The notes below the pieces were generated by a model. The model did not search any database. It worked only from the letters and a program-made list of their open reading frames with translations, and had not been told where the DNA came from. A DNA stretch of 64,000 nt from Komagataeibacter melomenusus (GTDB taxonomy: Bacteria; Pseudomonadota; Alphaproteobacteria; Acetobacterales; Acetobacteraceae). The position numbers were made by a program, and so were the translations under genes. The first letter of the stretch is position 1; the number at the start of each line of letters is the position of its first letter. The stretch is from positions 39,949 through 103,948 of the forward strand of contig NZ_JABJWC010000009.1 of NCBI RefSeq assembly GCF_013155395.1, in the 5' to 3' direction. Positions 46,450-56,320 of this stretch are shown piece after piece.

Positions 46450-47472
46450 ATGGCTGTTAAAGTCGCAATAAACGGTTTTGGTCGCATCGGTCGCCTCGTG
46501 CTGCGCGGCATCATTGAAAGCGGGCGCACCGACGTGGTGCCCGTCGCCATCAATGACCTGGGCAGCGTGGCCGACAACGCACACCTGCTGTCCTATGACA
46601 GCGTGCACGGGCGCTTCCCCGCCGAGGTGAAGGTGGAGGGCAACCAGATCATCATCACGGCCAATGGCCGCACCTACGCCCCCATCACCGTCTCGGCCGA
46701 GGCCGACCCCACGAAGGTGCCCTTCAAGGGCGTGGACGTGGCCCTTGAATGCACCGGCCGCTTTACCGACAAGGAAAAGGCCGCCCAGCTGATTACCGCA
46801 GGTGCGCGCAAGGTGATCGTGTCCGCCCCGGCATCGGGCGTGGACGCCACCATCGTCTATGGCGTGAACCAGGACGTGCTGACGCCGGACATGACCGTCA
46901 TCTCCAATGCCTCATGCACCACCAACTGCCTTGCCCCGGTGGCCAAGGTGCTTGATGACACGTTCGGCATCGAATGTGGCTACATGGTCACCATCCACTC
47001 CTATACCGGCGACCAGCGCACGGTGGACACGCTGCACAAGGATCTGCGCCGCGCGCGTGGCGCCGCCCTGAACATGATCCCGACCTCCACCGGGGCCGCG
47101 CGCGCCGTGGGGCTGGTGCTGCCGCACCTCAAGGGCAAGCTCGATGGCACCGCCATCCGCGTGCCGACCCCCAACGTGTCACTCGTCTCGCTTGATTTCG
47201 TGCCCAAGAAGGCCCCGGCCTCGGTGGAGGAAGTCAACGAGGCCATGCGCAAGGCCGCCGAGTCGGGCCCGCTCAAGGGCATTCTCGCCTACAGCACGGC
47301 GCCGCTGGTCAGCACCGATTTCAACCACTCGCCCGCCTCCTCCAGCTTCGATGCCACCCAGACGGCGGTGATCGATGGCGGCAGGCTGGTGCGCATCTGC
47401 AGCTGGTACGACAATGAGTGGGGCTTCTCCAACCGCATGGCCGACACCGCCGCCGTGTTCGGGGCCCTGTAA
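46450..47472 (+). CDS. gap: Glyceraldehyde-3-phosphate dehydrogenase, type I
   Basis: This 340-residue NAD-dependent enzyme forms 1,3-bisphosphoglycerate. The Rossmann start [15 protein letters not shown] is at 4-18, Asp36 in AINDLG suggests NAD preference, and the catalytic Cys156 is in [24 protein letters not shown] holds the catalytic His and [13 protein letters not shown] is the C-terminal signature. The ATG at 46450 follows GGAG at eleven bases. It overlaps pgk by one base and lies 32 bp after the transketolase-like gene. Confidence 0.96.
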   Translation: MAVKVAINGFGRIGRLVLRGIIESGRTDVVPVAINDLGSVADNAHLLSYDSVHGRFPAEVKVEGNQIIITANGRTYAPITVSAEADPTKVPFKGVDVALECTGRFTDKEKAAQLITAGARKVIVSAPASGVDATIVYGVNQDVLTPDMTVISNASCTTNCLAPVAKVLDDTFGIECGYMVTIHSYTGDQRTVDTLHKDLRRARGAALNMIPTSTGAARAVGLVLPHLKGKLDGTAIRVPTPNVSLVSLDFVPKKAPASVEEVNEAMRKAAESGPLKGILAYSTAPLVSTDFNHSPASSSFDATQTAVIDGGRLVRICSWYDNEWGFSNRMADTAAVFGAL

Positions 47473-48695
47473 TGGGAGCGGCAAGCTTCAAGACGCTCGA
47501 TGACCTTGATGCCACGGGCAAGAAGGTCCTCCTGCGCGCTGATCTGAACGTGCCGGTGCGCAACGCCCAGATCACCGATGCAACCCGCATCCTGCGCCTG
47601 CTGCCCACCATCCAGGAACTGGCCCAGAAGGGGGCGAAGGTGATTGTGGTCAGTCACTTCGACCGCCCCAAGGGCAAGCCGGTGCCTGAAATGTCGCTCG
47701 GCCCCATTGCCGACGCGCTTGGCGATGCGCTCGGCCGCCCGGTCACCTTTGTCGATGACTGCACCGGCCCCAAGGTGCAGCAGGCCGTGGACGCCATGCA
47801 GGATGGCGACGTGGTGGTACTCGAAAACACCCGCTTCTACCCCGGCGAGGAGCAGAACGACCCGGCCCTGGCCAAGGAATTCGCGGCACTGGCGGATTAT
47901 TACGTCAATGATGCGTTCTCCGCCGCCCACCGCGCCCATGCCTCGACCGAGGGCGTGGCCCGCCTGCTGCCCTCCTTTGCAGGCCGCCTGATGGAGACGG
48001 AACTCAACGCGCTCAACATCGCGCTTGAGAACCCTGCCCGCCCGGTGGGTGCGATCGTGGGCGGGGCCAAGATCTCGACCAAGCTCGACCTGATCGGCAA
48101 CCTGCTTGAAAAGGTGGACATGCTGATCATTGGCGGCGCCATGGCCAACACCTTCCTCGCCGCACAGGGCGTGGATGTGGGCCGCTCGCTGCAGGAGGCC
48201 GAGATGCACGACACCGCGCGTGCCATCATGGCCAAGGCGAAGGAAAAGAACTGCGCCATCATCCTGCCGGTTGATGTCGTGACGGCAACCGACTTCAGGG
48301 CGGACGTGCCCACGCGCACGGTGCCGGTCGGCGCCATCCCGGCGGATGCCATGGCGCTCGACGTGGGACCGGAGACGGTCAGGCTGATCAACGAGAAGCT
48401 TGCCACGCTCAAAACGCTGGTCTGGAACGGCCCGCTGGGCGCGTTCGAGATCACGCCCTTCGATACGGCCACCAATGAAGTGGCGCGCGAGGTCGCGCGC
48501 CTGACCGATGCGGGCGCACTCAAGAGCATTGCAGGCGGTGGCGATACGGTCTCCGCCCTGCGCCATGCAGGCGTGGAGAAGCATATCTCCTACATCTCGA
48601 GTGCTGGCGGCGCCTTCCTTGAATGGCTGGAGGGCAAGACCCTGCCCGGCATCATGGCGCTTGAAAGCGTGTTTGAACGGGCCATGCCCATCTGA
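47472..48695 (+). CDS. pgk: Phosphoglycerate kinase
   Basis: This 407-residue kinase makes ATP from 1,3-bisphosphoglycerate. The substrate domain starts [11 protein letters not shown] with [11 protein letters not shown] and [11 protein letters not shown]; the nucleotide domain has [21 protein letters not shown] (in part) and the C-terminal [43 protein letters not shown], of which the GGGDT phosphate loop is diagnostic. Its ATG overlaps the gap stop codon (TAATG), showing translational coupling. Confidence 0.96.
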   Translation: MGAASFKTLDDLDATGKKVLLRADLNVPVRNAQITDATRILRLLPTIQELAQKGAKVIVVSHFDRPKGKPVPEMSLGPIADALGDALGRPVTFVDDCTGPKVQQAVDAMQDGDVVVLENTRFYPGEEQNDPALAKEFAALADYYVNDAFSAAHRAHASTEGVARLLPSFAGRLMETELNALNIALENPARPVGAIVGGAKISTKLDLIGNLLEKVDMLIIGGAMANTFLAAQGVDVGRSLQEAEMHDTARAIMAKAKEKNCAIILPVDVVTATDFRADVPTRTVPVGAIPADAMALDVGPETVRLINEKLATLKTLVWNGPLGAFEITPFDTATNEVAREVARLTDAGALKSIAGGGDTVSALRHAGVEKHISYISSAGGAFLEWLEGKTLPGIMALESVFERAMPI

Positions 48696-48720
48696 CCGGC
48701 CACGCCGTTACGTGCAGGAA

Positions 48721-48748
48721 GGGACCATCGCCAGATGGTCCCTTTTTT
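48721..48748 (+). terminator. Rho-independent terminator of gap-pgk
   Basis: GGGACCATC (48721-48729) pairs with GATGGTCCC (48734-48742) around GCCA and runs into TTTTTT. It lies 25 bp after the pgk stop codon. Confidence 0.93.
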
Positions 48749-48779
48749 CATGCGCGCCCTGCCTTTTTCAAACGGCCGT

Positions 48780-49418
48780 TCAGTGCCGCGACAGGCCCAG
48801 CCTCAGCCCGAAGCCGATAAAGATGCTGCCGGTCAGCCGATCCATCAGGCGTGCCGTCGCCCCCTGGCGCAGCAGGCGTGCAAGGGAATGCCCCATGCAG
48901 GCCACCACCACCAGCCAGAGCAGGCTCACCCCCGCCTGCACGCCCGAGAGCACGAACAGATAGGGCCCGACCCGCACATGCGCCGGCACGAATTGCGGCA
49001 GGAAGGAAATATAGAAGACGCCAATCTTGGGATTGAGCAGATTCTGGCACAGCCCACGCAGGAAATGGCCCCGTGGCGGCCCGCGCCGGACGGTCTCAGC
49101 GGCCAGCATGTCACTACGGGGCCACAGCAACATTCTCACGCCAGCCCATAACAGATAGGCCGCGCCACAGACACGGATCATATCAAACGCCAGACGCGAG
49201 GCCGCAAGCAGCGCCCCCAGCCCGGTTGCTGCGGCCACACCCCACGCCAGGCAGCCACAGGCGATGCCCAGGGCGGTTTCCACCCCCTTTGCCCGCCCAT
49301 CCCGCGAGGCGGTGCGCAGCACGAGCGCCGTATCCAGACCGGGGGTTAACGCCAGAATGAGGGCCGCAAGCGCAAAGGAAAGAAAGGATTGCGAAACCGT
49401 CACGCTGGTCTTCCTCAC
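48780..49418 (-). CDS. LysE/RhtB-family amino acid exporter
   Basis: This 212-residue inner-membrane protein has about six hydrophobic segments, starting FLSFALAALILALTPGLDTALVL (in part) with the family motif TPGLDTALVLRTA, then GVETALGIACGCLAW and CGAAYLLWAGVRML. The block NLLNPKIGVFYISFLPQFV is typical of RhtB/LysE proteins. It probably exports amino acids or a related metabolite; the substrate is unknown. It is convergent with pgk. Confidence 0.88.
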   Translation of the reverse strand: MRKTSVTVSQSFLSFALAALILALTPGLDTALVLRTASRDGRAKGVETALGIACGCLAWGVAAATGLGALLAASRLAFDMIRVCGAAYLLWAGVRMLLWPRSDMLAAETVRRGPPRGHFLRGLCQNLLNPKIGVFYISFLPQFVPAHVRVGPYLFVLSGVQAGVSLLWLVVVACMGHSLARLLRQGATARLMDRLTGSIFIGFGLRLGLSRH

Positions 49419-49447
49419 GCCATCGGGGCTGGAATTCCGGCTACCGC

Positions 49448-49819
49448 CTAGCGGTTGTCGGGGTTGGTATCCACGCGCACGGCCTTGCCGGTGCGGTCGT
49501 AATACAGCACGGCGGTGCCGCGCTTCTCGGCATAGCCATCAGGCTCGCCGGTGGGGGTCCAGAACAACAGGCGCTTCAGGTCAGGCTGTTCCTTGATCCG
49601 GTCCCCCTTGGGGATGAAGCGGTACTGGCTGTAATCCATGTGCAGGGTAGGCAGCGGCGGCTTTTTGGAAAGCTGGTGCATGGTGGCATGGCGCTGCGAG
49701 GCCTCGCCGGGGTCTTCATTGCCTGCATCGGCATGGCCGCCCTCCGCCATGGCCACACCTGGCGCGACAGCAGCGCCCAGCCACGCCGCAAGGACCAAGT
49801 GCCGTAACCTGATAGACAT
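49448..49819 (-). CDS. Small secreted protein, unknown
   Basis: From the ATG at 49819 a 123-residue precursor has a clear signal peptide (MSIRLRHLVLAAWLGAAVAPG then VAMA-EGG). The mature part is His-rich at first (GGHADAGNEDPGEASQRHATMHQ) and ends with a compact domain, HMDYSQYRFIPKGDRIKEQPD (in part) and YYDRTGKAVRVDTNPDNR. I do not recognise the family. It follows the DcaP-like porin gene on the same strand with an 88-bp gap and may be expressed with it. Confidence 0.65.
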   Translation of the reverse strand: MSIRLRHLVLAAWLGAAVAPGVAMAEGGHADAGNEDPGEASQRHATMHQLSKKPPLPTLHMDYSQYRFIPKGDRIKEQPDLKRLLFWTPTGEPDGYAEKRGTAVLYYDRTGKAVRVDTNPDNR

Positions 49820-49907
49820 GAGCGCAGGCCTTTCCGTTCTTCCCGATTGCGGGGCCACCATCCCCTTTTTCCCGGCCAGACGCAATATCCGCCGTGGCAC
49901 GCCTGCC

Positions 49908-51800
49908 TTACTGGAAAGGCAGGTAGCGGAAATCGAAGAAGATCTCGCTCAGGCTGGTCGTGGGCGCGCCCCCCATGCCGCCCCATGTATGCACCCGCGA
50001 ATAGGCCAGCTGCGTGCCGGCCTGCACCGTGCCGTACTGGCCGTGGATGAAGCGGTACCATGCCCCGATGGTGAACTCCTCCACCGAGCGGATGTTGGCG
50101 GTGCAGCCGCCGAGTGCCGCGGAGTTGAGATCCGAGCCTTCGGTCATGCAGCCCGTATTATCGGCATTGGGATTGCCGTAACCATAGCTGCCGCCATCTT
50201 CATCAAAATAACTGCGGCCCGAGCGCTGCATGCCAAAATAGCCATACACGTCGATCACCTTGTTGGGGTGCGCGATCACGCCTGCCGTGGTCTGCGCGCT
50301 TGAAAGCAGGGCGGGCGCGCCATTGGCGCGCAGCGTGGCATCAGGCAGCAGCACCGAGCCGTAGCGGCCAATGCCCTTGCCCGCCAGCCCTGCCAGCCGC
50401 ACTTCCAGCCGGTGCGGAATGACCGGCAGGATCATTGAGCCCCCTACCCCCCAGGCAATGGCGGTATGGTTCTCGCCCACGCCATTGATGACCGAACGGT
50501 CATGCGGGAAGTGGACCACGCCCTCGACCTCGTAATGGCCCCATGCGGGGTCCCATGCCAGCTTGCCGATGATGTCGGGCGCGATCTCGTTGGAATAGTT
50601 GGTGGTCGCACTGCTCAGCCCCACGCCGTTCGAGCCGAGCTTGGCGTAGCCGCCATTGGCCAGGCTGTATTCCCCGTTGTCGCCCGCGGCGGAGAAGCCG
50701 GTGGTGTCATAGATGGTGGCGGGGTTCTCGATCGACAGGCCGGTCCACAGGCGGTGCTTGAGGAAGTCCTTGACGATGCGCACCTGCCACTGCCGCGACC
50801 AGGTCTGGCCCGCGAGGATGGAGGATTCGATCGTTTCGGGCAGGCTTTCCTGGCGGGGCACGATGCCCACGCGGTCGGGCGTGAGCATGGTCCAGGCCTG
50901 GCCGATGAGGAAATGCGTGTTCGCACGCGAATCATCCAGCGTCAGGTAAGCCTGCCGCAGCCGGGGCACGTAGGAATTGCTCTCGTACGGGTTGGTGGTC
51001 TCGGCGCTTGCGCCAAAATCGGTTTCCACAAAGCCCGCCACGGTCAGGTGCGGGTTGAGCTGCCCGCGCGCCATGAGCGAAAAGCGCGAATACCGCGCAT
51101 CGCCATTGAAGTTGGTGGTGTGGAAGTTCGAGCTGTCGCGGAAGGGGATGGCGTTCCAGTAGTTGAAGATGCCCGATGACACCTGCCGGTTCTCGACCAG
51201 CGCCGCCGCATCGAAAAACCCGCCAAGGATGATGGCCACCGGGCCAAGATGGAATACCTTGCTGCCCAGCGCACCCGCCGACTGCGCGCCCACCGTCTCA
51301 CGGTTATGGGGGCCGACATTATTGTTGGCCATGTGCGAGATCAGGTCTTCCTCGCGGTGCGCCACCACGGATTCAACCGTGGGCTGGTCGCCAAGCTCGG
51401 AGGTGGGATCGGAATAGCCGCCAATATGGGGGCGGCCCACGCGCTCGCCGCCCGCCACCGCCGCCCGCTGCGGTGCATGGCCTTCCACCGGCACCCAGCC
51501 GCCGCGCACATGCCCGCCCGAGCCGGTGACCTCAAGCGGGTGGCCCGCGCCACCGCTGCCCGCAGCCGACGTGCCGCCAAGGCGGGCGCGGTGCTGGGCT
51601 ATCTGCTGGTGCATGGCGGCAAGCTCATTTTGCAGGGCCTGCTGCTGCTCCTGCAGGTGGGCCATCTGGCGCTCCATGACATCCAGCGATTCGGGGTCCT
51701 CATCGCCCCATGCGGCAGCCACGGGCACCAGAACGGAACACAGCATGAGCAGGCTGGCCAGACGGGCAGCGGGCTTGCCGGAGAGGAACGGAATCTGCAT
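49908..51800 (-). CDS. Outer-membrane porin with N-terminal coiled coil (DcaP-like)
   Basis: This 630-residue precursor has a signal peptide (about 1-32), then a coiled coil (about 38-72, VMERQMAHLQEQQQALQNELAAMHQQIAQH in part), a Gly-rich linker, and a beta-barrel of about 450 residues with alternating aromatic strands and a C-terminal Phe-ending strand SEIFFDFRYLPF. The arrangement resembles DcaP-type trimeric porins, where the coiled coil is periplasmic. The solute is unknown; DcaP prefers dicarboxylates. It lies just upstream of the small secreted protein. Confidence 0.78.
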   Translation of the reverse strand: MQIPFLSGKPAARLASLLMLCSVLVPVAAAWGDEDPESLDVMERQMAHLQEQQQALQNELAAMHQQIAQHRARLGGTSAAGSGGAGHPLEVTGSGGHVRGGWVPVEGHAPQRAAVAGGERVGRPHIGGYSDPTSELGDQPTVESVVAHREEDLISHMANNNVGPHNRETVGAQSAGALGSKVFHLGPVAIILGGFFDAAALVENRQVSSGIFNYWNAIPFRDSSNFHTTNFNGDARYSRFSLMARGQLNPHLTVAGFVETDFGASAETTNPYESNSYVPRLRQAYLTLDDSRANTHFLIGQAWTMLTPDRVGIVPRQESLPETIESSILAGQTWSRQWQVRIVKDFLKHRLWTGLSIENPATIYDTTGFSAAGDNGEYSLANGGYAKLGSNGVGLSSATTNYSNEIAPDIIGKLAWDPAWGHYEVEGVVHFPHDRSVINGVGENHTAIAWGVGGSMILPVIPHRLEVRLAGLAGKGIGRYGSVLLPDATLRANGAPALLSSAQTTAGVIAHPNKVIDVYGYFGMQRSGRSYFDEDGGSYGYGNPNADNTGCMTEGSDLNSAALGGCTANIRSVEEFTIGAWYRFIHGQYGTVQAGTQLAYSRVHTWGGMGGAPTTSLSEIFFDFRYLPFQ

Positions 51801-51962
51801 GTATCGCCAGGAGGCCCCAGAACAGGTTTAAGACAGGATGTGACAAAACATGTCTGGCAGGCCGGGTAAATGATAATTTGTTTTAATAAGCCATGATCCG
51901 CCGCGCCGTGCTGTTTGTGCCACGCGCATCATGGCGGAATATGGCCGCCCCGGCAGCCAATG

Positions 51963-52607
51963 TTACAAAATGTCAGGGCGGCGGGCGGTGAGCGCCGTGA
52001 CCGCGTCCTTCCAGAACATATCCTCCGGCGCGGGGGTCACGCTGCCGGTATCCACCGGGCCAAACCCCGCGCGTTGCAACAGCACGCCAAGCATGCGCCC
52101 CCGGTCATCGGGTTCGAGCGCCTGCCACAGCGCCGTGGCCTTCTGCGGTATGAAGCGCGCACCATAGGTAATGATGACCAGCCCGCCGGGTTGCAGCACG
52201 CGGGCGACTTCACGCAGCACCTGTACCGGCTGGCGCAGGTAGGGCACCACATCGCACAAAAGGGCGGCATCCATGCTTTCATCGGCAAGCGGCAGGTCCG
52301 GGGTTTCGTTGATGTCCTCCACCACGCGGTCGGTCAGGCGGGTGTTGGCATCAAGCGCCTGCGCGTTCACGCCAATGCCGATCACGCTGTCAAATTCCAT
52401 GTCGGGCGGCAGGTGGCTGTCGGGGCCTGCCATCAGGTCGAGAATGTTGCCATCCTCGGGCAGGAGCGTGCGATACAGCGCAGTGATGGCTGTCTGCGCG
52501 CCCTGGTCAAACTGGGGGCCGGTGGGCCTGCGCGAATAGAACAGCGTATCGGACTCAGAAGAGGCGACGGTGAAGGAATGCGGGTGGAACCCGTGCAGGT
52601 CGTTCAT
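51963..52607 (-). CDS. SAM-dependent methyltransferase (class I, type 11-like)
   Basis: This 214-residue protein has a Rossmann-like core: ILDLMAGPDSHLP for the SAM glycine motif (DLMAGPDSH lacks the classic DLGCG), VIGIGVNAQALDANTRL as motif II, and ADESMDAALLCDVVPYLRQPVQVLREVARVLQPGG (in part) as the post-II block. Substrate is unknown. It stands alone between the porin gene and gloA; gloA is divergent with an 86-bp gap. Confidence 0.8.
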   Translation of the reverse strand: MNDLHGFHPHSFTVASSESDTLFYSRRPTGPQFDQGAQTAITALYRTLLPEDGNILDLMAGPDSHLPPDMEFDSVIGIGVNAQALDANTRLTDRVVEDINETPDLPLADESMDAALLCDVVPYLRQPVQVLREVARVLQPGGLVIITYGARFIPQKATALWQALEPDDRGRMLGVLLQRAGFGPVDTGSVTPAPEDMFWKDAVTALTARRPDIL

Positions 52608-52693
52608 GAATGTGCCAGACAGTGCAGGTGTAACAATGCGATACGGGGTGGGCGTATCACGCCCCGTGCCGTGGAGAACAGGAGAAAAGCCGA

Positions 52694-53095
52694 ATGGCCC
52701 GTATGATCCATTCCATGATCCGCGTGCTTGATGAAGCCGCGAGCCTTGCCTTCTATGAAACCGCCTTCGGCCTGACCGTGGCCGACCGGCTTGTTTTTGA
52801 TACCTTCAGCCTTATCTACCTGTCGAATGATGAACAGACATTCGAACTGGAACTGACCGTAAACCACGGCCGCACCAAGCCCTATGACCTTGGCGACGGC
52901 TATGGGCACCTTGCCGTATCGGTCGCCGACGTCGATGCCGAGCATGCCCGGCTGACGCAGGCCGGCCTTGCCCCGCTGGCGGTAAAGGACATGGCGTGTG
53001 GCGAGCGGTTCGTGGGAAGGTTCTTCTTCATCACCGACCCCGATGGCTACAGGATCGAGGTGCTCCAGCGCGGAAAGCCGGGGCGTTTTATCTGA
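52694..53095 (+). CDS. gloA: Lactoylglutathione lyase (glyoxalase I)
   Basis: This 133-residue metalloenzyme isomerises the methylglyoxal-glutathione adduct. The two vicinal-oxygen-chelate halves carry the metal ligands: His in IHSMIRVLD, Glu in FELELTVNHG, His in GYGHLAVSVADVD and Glu in YRIEVLQRG. NHGRTKPYDLGDGYGH matches bacterial GloA. It lies 73 bp before dapF and may be transcribed with it. Confidence 0.92.
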   Translation: MARMIHSMIRVLDEAASLAFYETAFGLTVADRLVFDTFSLIYLSNDEQTFELELTVNHGRTKPYDLGDGYGHLAVSVADVDAEHARLTQAGLAPLAVKDMACGERFVGRFFFITDPDGYRIEVLQRGKPGRFI

Positions 53096-53168
53096 TCGGG
53101 CTTGCAAGCGGGCGCGGGCGGTGCCATCCCGCTCGCATAAAGGGGTGGCGAACCGCTATACAGGACGG

Positions 53169-53993
53169 ATGATGACCGGTTTTTTGAAAATGCACGGGCT
53201 GGGCAATGATTTTGTGGTGGTCGATGAGCGCACGCAGCGCCATGACCTCACGCCTGCCCGCATTGCCGCCCTGTCCGACCGGCACACTGGCATTGGCTGC
53301 GACCAGTTCGTGATCCTGCGCCCGGCCTGTGCCGCAGGTGCTGATGTGTTCGTGCGCTTTTTCAACGCCGACGGCTCGGAATCCGGTGCCTGTGGCAATG
53401 CCTCGCGCTGTGTTGCCGACCTTGTGGCGCGTGAAAGCGGCCATACGCAGGTCGGGCTCCAGACGCGCGCGGGCGTGCTGCCTGCCACGATCATCCGCCC
53501 CGGCGTAGTCACGGTCGATATGGGCGTGCCGGCGCAGGGCTGGGAAGATGTGCCGTTGGCCGAAGCCATGGACACGCTGCACCTGCCCATTGCGGGCAAT
53601 CCTGCGGCAGTCTCGATGGGCAACCCGCATGCGACCTTCTTCCTGCCCGCCCCCGATGCGCTGGACCCGTGCATGGCGGGGCCGGAACTCGAGCACCACC
53701 CGCTCTTTCCCCAGCGCGCCAATATCGGCTTTGCCCATGTCACCGCACCGGCCGCCATGCGCCTGCGCGTGTGGGAGCGTGGCAGCGGGCTGACGCGGGC
53801 CTGTGGCTCGGGTGCATGTGCCGCCGTGGTCAACGCCATCCGCCGCGGGCTGGTGGAACGCAGTTGCACGGTGGCGATGGATGGCGGCGAACTGAACATT
53901 ACGTGGCGCGAGGCGGACGGCCACGTGCTCATGACCGGTCCCGCCGTGACCAGCTTTACGGGCCAGTTCAACCCTGAAGATTATCCACGATGA
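53169..53993 (+). CDS. dapF: Diaminopimelate epimerase
   Basis: The 274-residue PLP-independent epimerase converts LL- to meso-diaminopimelate for lysine and peptidoglycan. The start KMHGLGNDFVVVDER is diagnostic. The two catalytic Cys residues are in SESGACGNASRCVADL and GLTRACGSGACAAVV. Two adjacent ATGs (53169 and 53172) follow AGGA. The stop codon overlaps mtaB by four bases, so dapF-mtaB-ftsY is an operon. Confidence 0.95.
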   Translation: MMTGFLKMHGLGNDFVVVDERTQRHDLTPARIAALSDRHTGIGCDQFVILRPACAAGADVFVRFFNADGSESGACGNASRCVADLVARESGHTQVGLQTRAGVLPATIIRPGVVTVDMGVPAQGWEDVPLAEAMDTLHLPIAGNPAAVSMGNPHATFFLPAPDALDPCMAGPELEHHPLFPQRANIGFAHVTAPAAMRLRVWERGSGLTRACGSGACAAVVNAIRRGLVERSCTVAMDGGELNITWREADGHVLMTGPAVTSFTGQFNPEDYPR

Positions 53994-55237
53994 CCAAGCC
54001 CGAAATCCTCACCTTCGGCTGTCGCCTCAACACCTATGAAAGCGAGGTGATGCGCAGCCACGCCGCCGGGCTGGACAATGTGGTGATCGTGAACACCTGC
54101 GCCGTCACGGGCGAAGCCGAGCGCCAGGCGCGGCAGGCCGTACGCCGTGCCCACCGTGAGCGGCCCGATGCGCGCATCGTGGTAACCGGTTGCGCCGCCC
54201 AGATCGACCCCGCGCGCTGGGCCGCCCTGCCCGGCGTGACCCGCGTGCTGGGCAACCGCGAGAAGCTGGAAGCCGCAAGCTGGAGCGAGATGGCGCTGGG
54301 CGAAGGCCATGCCGTGTCCGACATCATGGCCGCGCGTGAGACCGCACCGCATCTGGTGACCGAATTTGCCGGGCGCACCCGCGCGTTTGTCGAGGTGCAG
54401 CAGGGCTGCGACCATCGCTGCACCTTCTGCATCATTCCCTTTGGCCGCGGCCCGTCGCGCTCGGTGCCGGTCGGCGCGGTGGTGGAGCAGGTGCGCGCCC
54501 TTGTGCAGTCCGGCTACCGCGAGGTGGTACTGACGGGCGTGGATATTACCTCATGGGGGCATGACCTGCCGGGCAAGCCGCTTTTGGGCCAGTTGTGCCG
54601 CAGGCTGCTGGCGCTGGTGCCCGAACTCGAGCGGCTGCGCCTGTCCTCGGTTGATCCGGTGGAGATTGACGAGGATATCTGGAAGCTGCTCGAATCCGAG
54701 CCGCGCTTCATGCCCTACCTGCACCTGTCTTTGCAGGCGGGCAGCGACATCATCCTCAAGCGCATGAAGCGCCGCCACCTTACGGCCGATGCCGCCGCCG
54801 TCGTGGCGCGGGCGCGGGCGCTCAGACCCGATATCGGCATCGGGGCGGACATCATCGCAGGCTTCCCGACCGAGGATGAGGCGCTGTTTGAACAGACACT
54901 CGAATTCGTGCACGCACACGCCCTGCCCTACCTGCATGTGTTTCCCTATAGTGAGCGGCCCGGCACGCCAGCGGCCCGCATGCCCGCCATTGCGGTGCCC
55001 GCGCGCAAGGAGCGCGCGGCCCGCCTGCGCGCAGCAGGGGCACAGGCGGCACGCGACTTTCATGAACGCCTGCGCGGGCGCACCCTGCGCGTGCTGATGG
55101 AAACGGACATGGCGGGACACTCCGAGGAATTCGCGCCGGTCAGGCTGGCTGATGGCGCGGTATCCGCAGCGGGGCGGATCGAGACGGTGCGCCCGGTGGC
55201 GGTTGACGATAACGGACTGGTGGCGGAAATTCTCTGA
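53990..55237 (+). CDS. mtaB: tRNA methylthiotransferase MtaB
   Basis: This 415-residue radical-SAM enzyme adds a methylthio group to t6A37 in ANN-decoding tRNAs. The UPF0004 domain has cluster ligands Cys11, Cys37 and Cys68; the radical-SAM cluster is Cys140, Cys144 and Cys147 in QQGCDHRCTFCIIPFGRGPSRS (in part). The short TRAM-like end covers about 355-415. The TGCAAQ block and the CDHRCTFC motif favour MtaB over MiaB. It overlaps dapF by four bases and lies one base before ftsY. Confidence 0.93.
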   Translation: MTKPEILTFGCRLNTYESEVMRSHAAGLDNVVIVNTCAVTGEAERQARQAVRRAHRERPDARIVVTGCAAQIDPARWAALPGVTRVLGNREKLEAASWSEMALGEGHAVSDIMAARETAPHLVTEFAGRTRAFVEVQQGCDHRCTFCIIPFGRGPSRSVPVGAVVEQVRALVQSGYREVVLTGVDITSWGHDLPGKPLLGQLCRRLLALVPELERLRLSSVDPVEIDEDIWKLLESEPRFMPYLHLSLQAGSDIILKRMKRRHLTADAAAVVARARALRPDIGIGADIIAGFPTEDEALFEQTLEFVHAHALPYLHVFPYSERPGTPAARMPAIAVPARKERAARLRAAGAQAARDFHERLRGRTLRVLMETDMAGHSEEFAPVRLADGAVSAAGRIETVRPVAVDDNGLVAEIL

Positions 55238-55238
55238 T

Positions 55239-56222
55239 ATGGCTCTTGGCTTCTTTTCACGTCTCAAGGCGGGGCTTTCGCGCTCCACGCAGAAACTCAG
55301 CGGCGGGCTGAGCGCCGTCTTTACCCGGCGCAAGCTTGATGACCAGGCGCTCGAAGACCTGGAAGACCTGCTGATCTCCGCCGATCTTGGCCCCAGCGTT
55401 GCGGGCAAGGTGATCGAGTCCTTCCGCCGCTCCAAATTCGGCAAGGAAGTAACGGACGAGGAAGTGCGCCAGGCTCTGGCCGAGGAAATTGCCACAATCC
55501 TGCAACCCGTCGCCATTCCCTTCGAGCCTGACCCCAGGCACAAGCCGCATGTGGTGCTGGTGGTGGGCGTGAACGGCACCGGCAAGACCACCACCATCGG
55601 CAAGATGGCCCGCTATTATGGCGAGCAGGGCAAGAAGGTGATGATGGTGGCGGGCGATACCTTCCGCGCTGCCGCAGTCGAGCAGCTTCAGGTCTGGGGC
55701 GAGCGCACCGGCGTGCCGGTGATTGCGGGCAAGCCCAATGCCGATGCGGCGGGGCTGGCGTTCGAGGCGCTCAAGCGCGCCACGGCGGAGGGTGCCGACC
55801 TGCTTTTAGTCGATACCGCGGGCCGCCTGCACAACAAGAGCGCGCTGATGGAGGAATTGGCCAAGATCATCCGCGTCATGCGCAAGTTTGATGAAACCGC
55901 GCCCCATTCCGTGCTGCTGGTGCTTGATGCCACCACCGGGCAGAACGCGCTGGAGCAGGTGCGGGTGTTCAAGGAACTGGTCAACGTGACCGGGCTTGTG
56001 GTGACCAAACTCGATGGCTCGGCGCGCGGCGGCATTGTGGTGGCCCTGGCCGATGCGTTCGGCCTGCCGGTGCACCTGGTGGGCGTGGGCGAACAGGCGG
56101 AGGATCTGCGCCCCTTCTCCGCCGAGGCCTTTGCAAAAGGGCTGGTGGGGGATTCCATCAAGGTGGTTGAACGTGACGATGCGACCGCCACCGCAGCGGG
56201 CGAGACGCCCGAAGCCGAGTAA
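55239..56222 (+). CDS. ftsY: Signal recognition particle receptor FtsY
   Basis: This 327-residue GTPase receives ribosome-SRP complexes at the inner membrane. An N domain (about 10-100) precedes the G domain with G1 GVNGTGKTTT (110-119), TFRAAAVEQLQVWGER, DTAGRLHNK (G3) and TKLDGSARGG (G4). There is only a short N-terminal A-type segment (GFFSRLKAGLSRSTQKLSGGL), as in many alphaproteobacterial FtsY. Its ATG follows mtaB by one base. Confidence 0.96.
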   Translation: MALGFFSRLKAGLSRSTQKLSGGLSAVFTRRKLDDQALEDLEDLLISADLGPSVAGKVIESFRRSKFGKEVTDEEVRQALAEEIATILQPVAIPFEPDPRHKPHVVLVVGVNGTGKTTTIGKMARYYGEQGKKVMMVAGDTFRAAAVEQLQVWGERTGVPVIAGKPNADAAGLAFEALKRATAEGADLLLVDTAGRLHNKSALMEELAKIIRVMRKFDETAPHSVLLVLDATTGQNALEQVRVFKELVNVTGLVVTKLDGSARGGIVVALADAFGLPVHLVGVGEQAEDLRPFSAEAFAKGLVGDSIKVVERDDATATAAGETPEAE

Positions 56223-56239
56223 TCTTGCGGGGGTGACAG

Positions 56240-56320
56240 AAAAAGGGTTTTGGGTGCCGCCATTTTGCAAGATGGCGGCGTTCCTTGAAGCTTTTTGAAA
56301 AAAGCTTCACCAAAACTTCT
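56240..56320. repeat. Double-hairpin dispersed repeat, copy 7
   Basis: AAAAGGGTTTTGGGTG, hairpin B (GCCGCCATTTT/AGATGGCGGC), spacer GTTCCTT, hairpin A (GAAGCTTTTT/AAAAAGCTTC), end ACCAAAACTT. It starts 17 bp after ftsY and precedes the AT-rich oprB leader. Confidence 0.85.

Noticed and set aside
47289..48584. Long minus-strand frame of 431 codons
   Set aside because: Antisense shadow of pgk and the end of gap; no recognisable domain.
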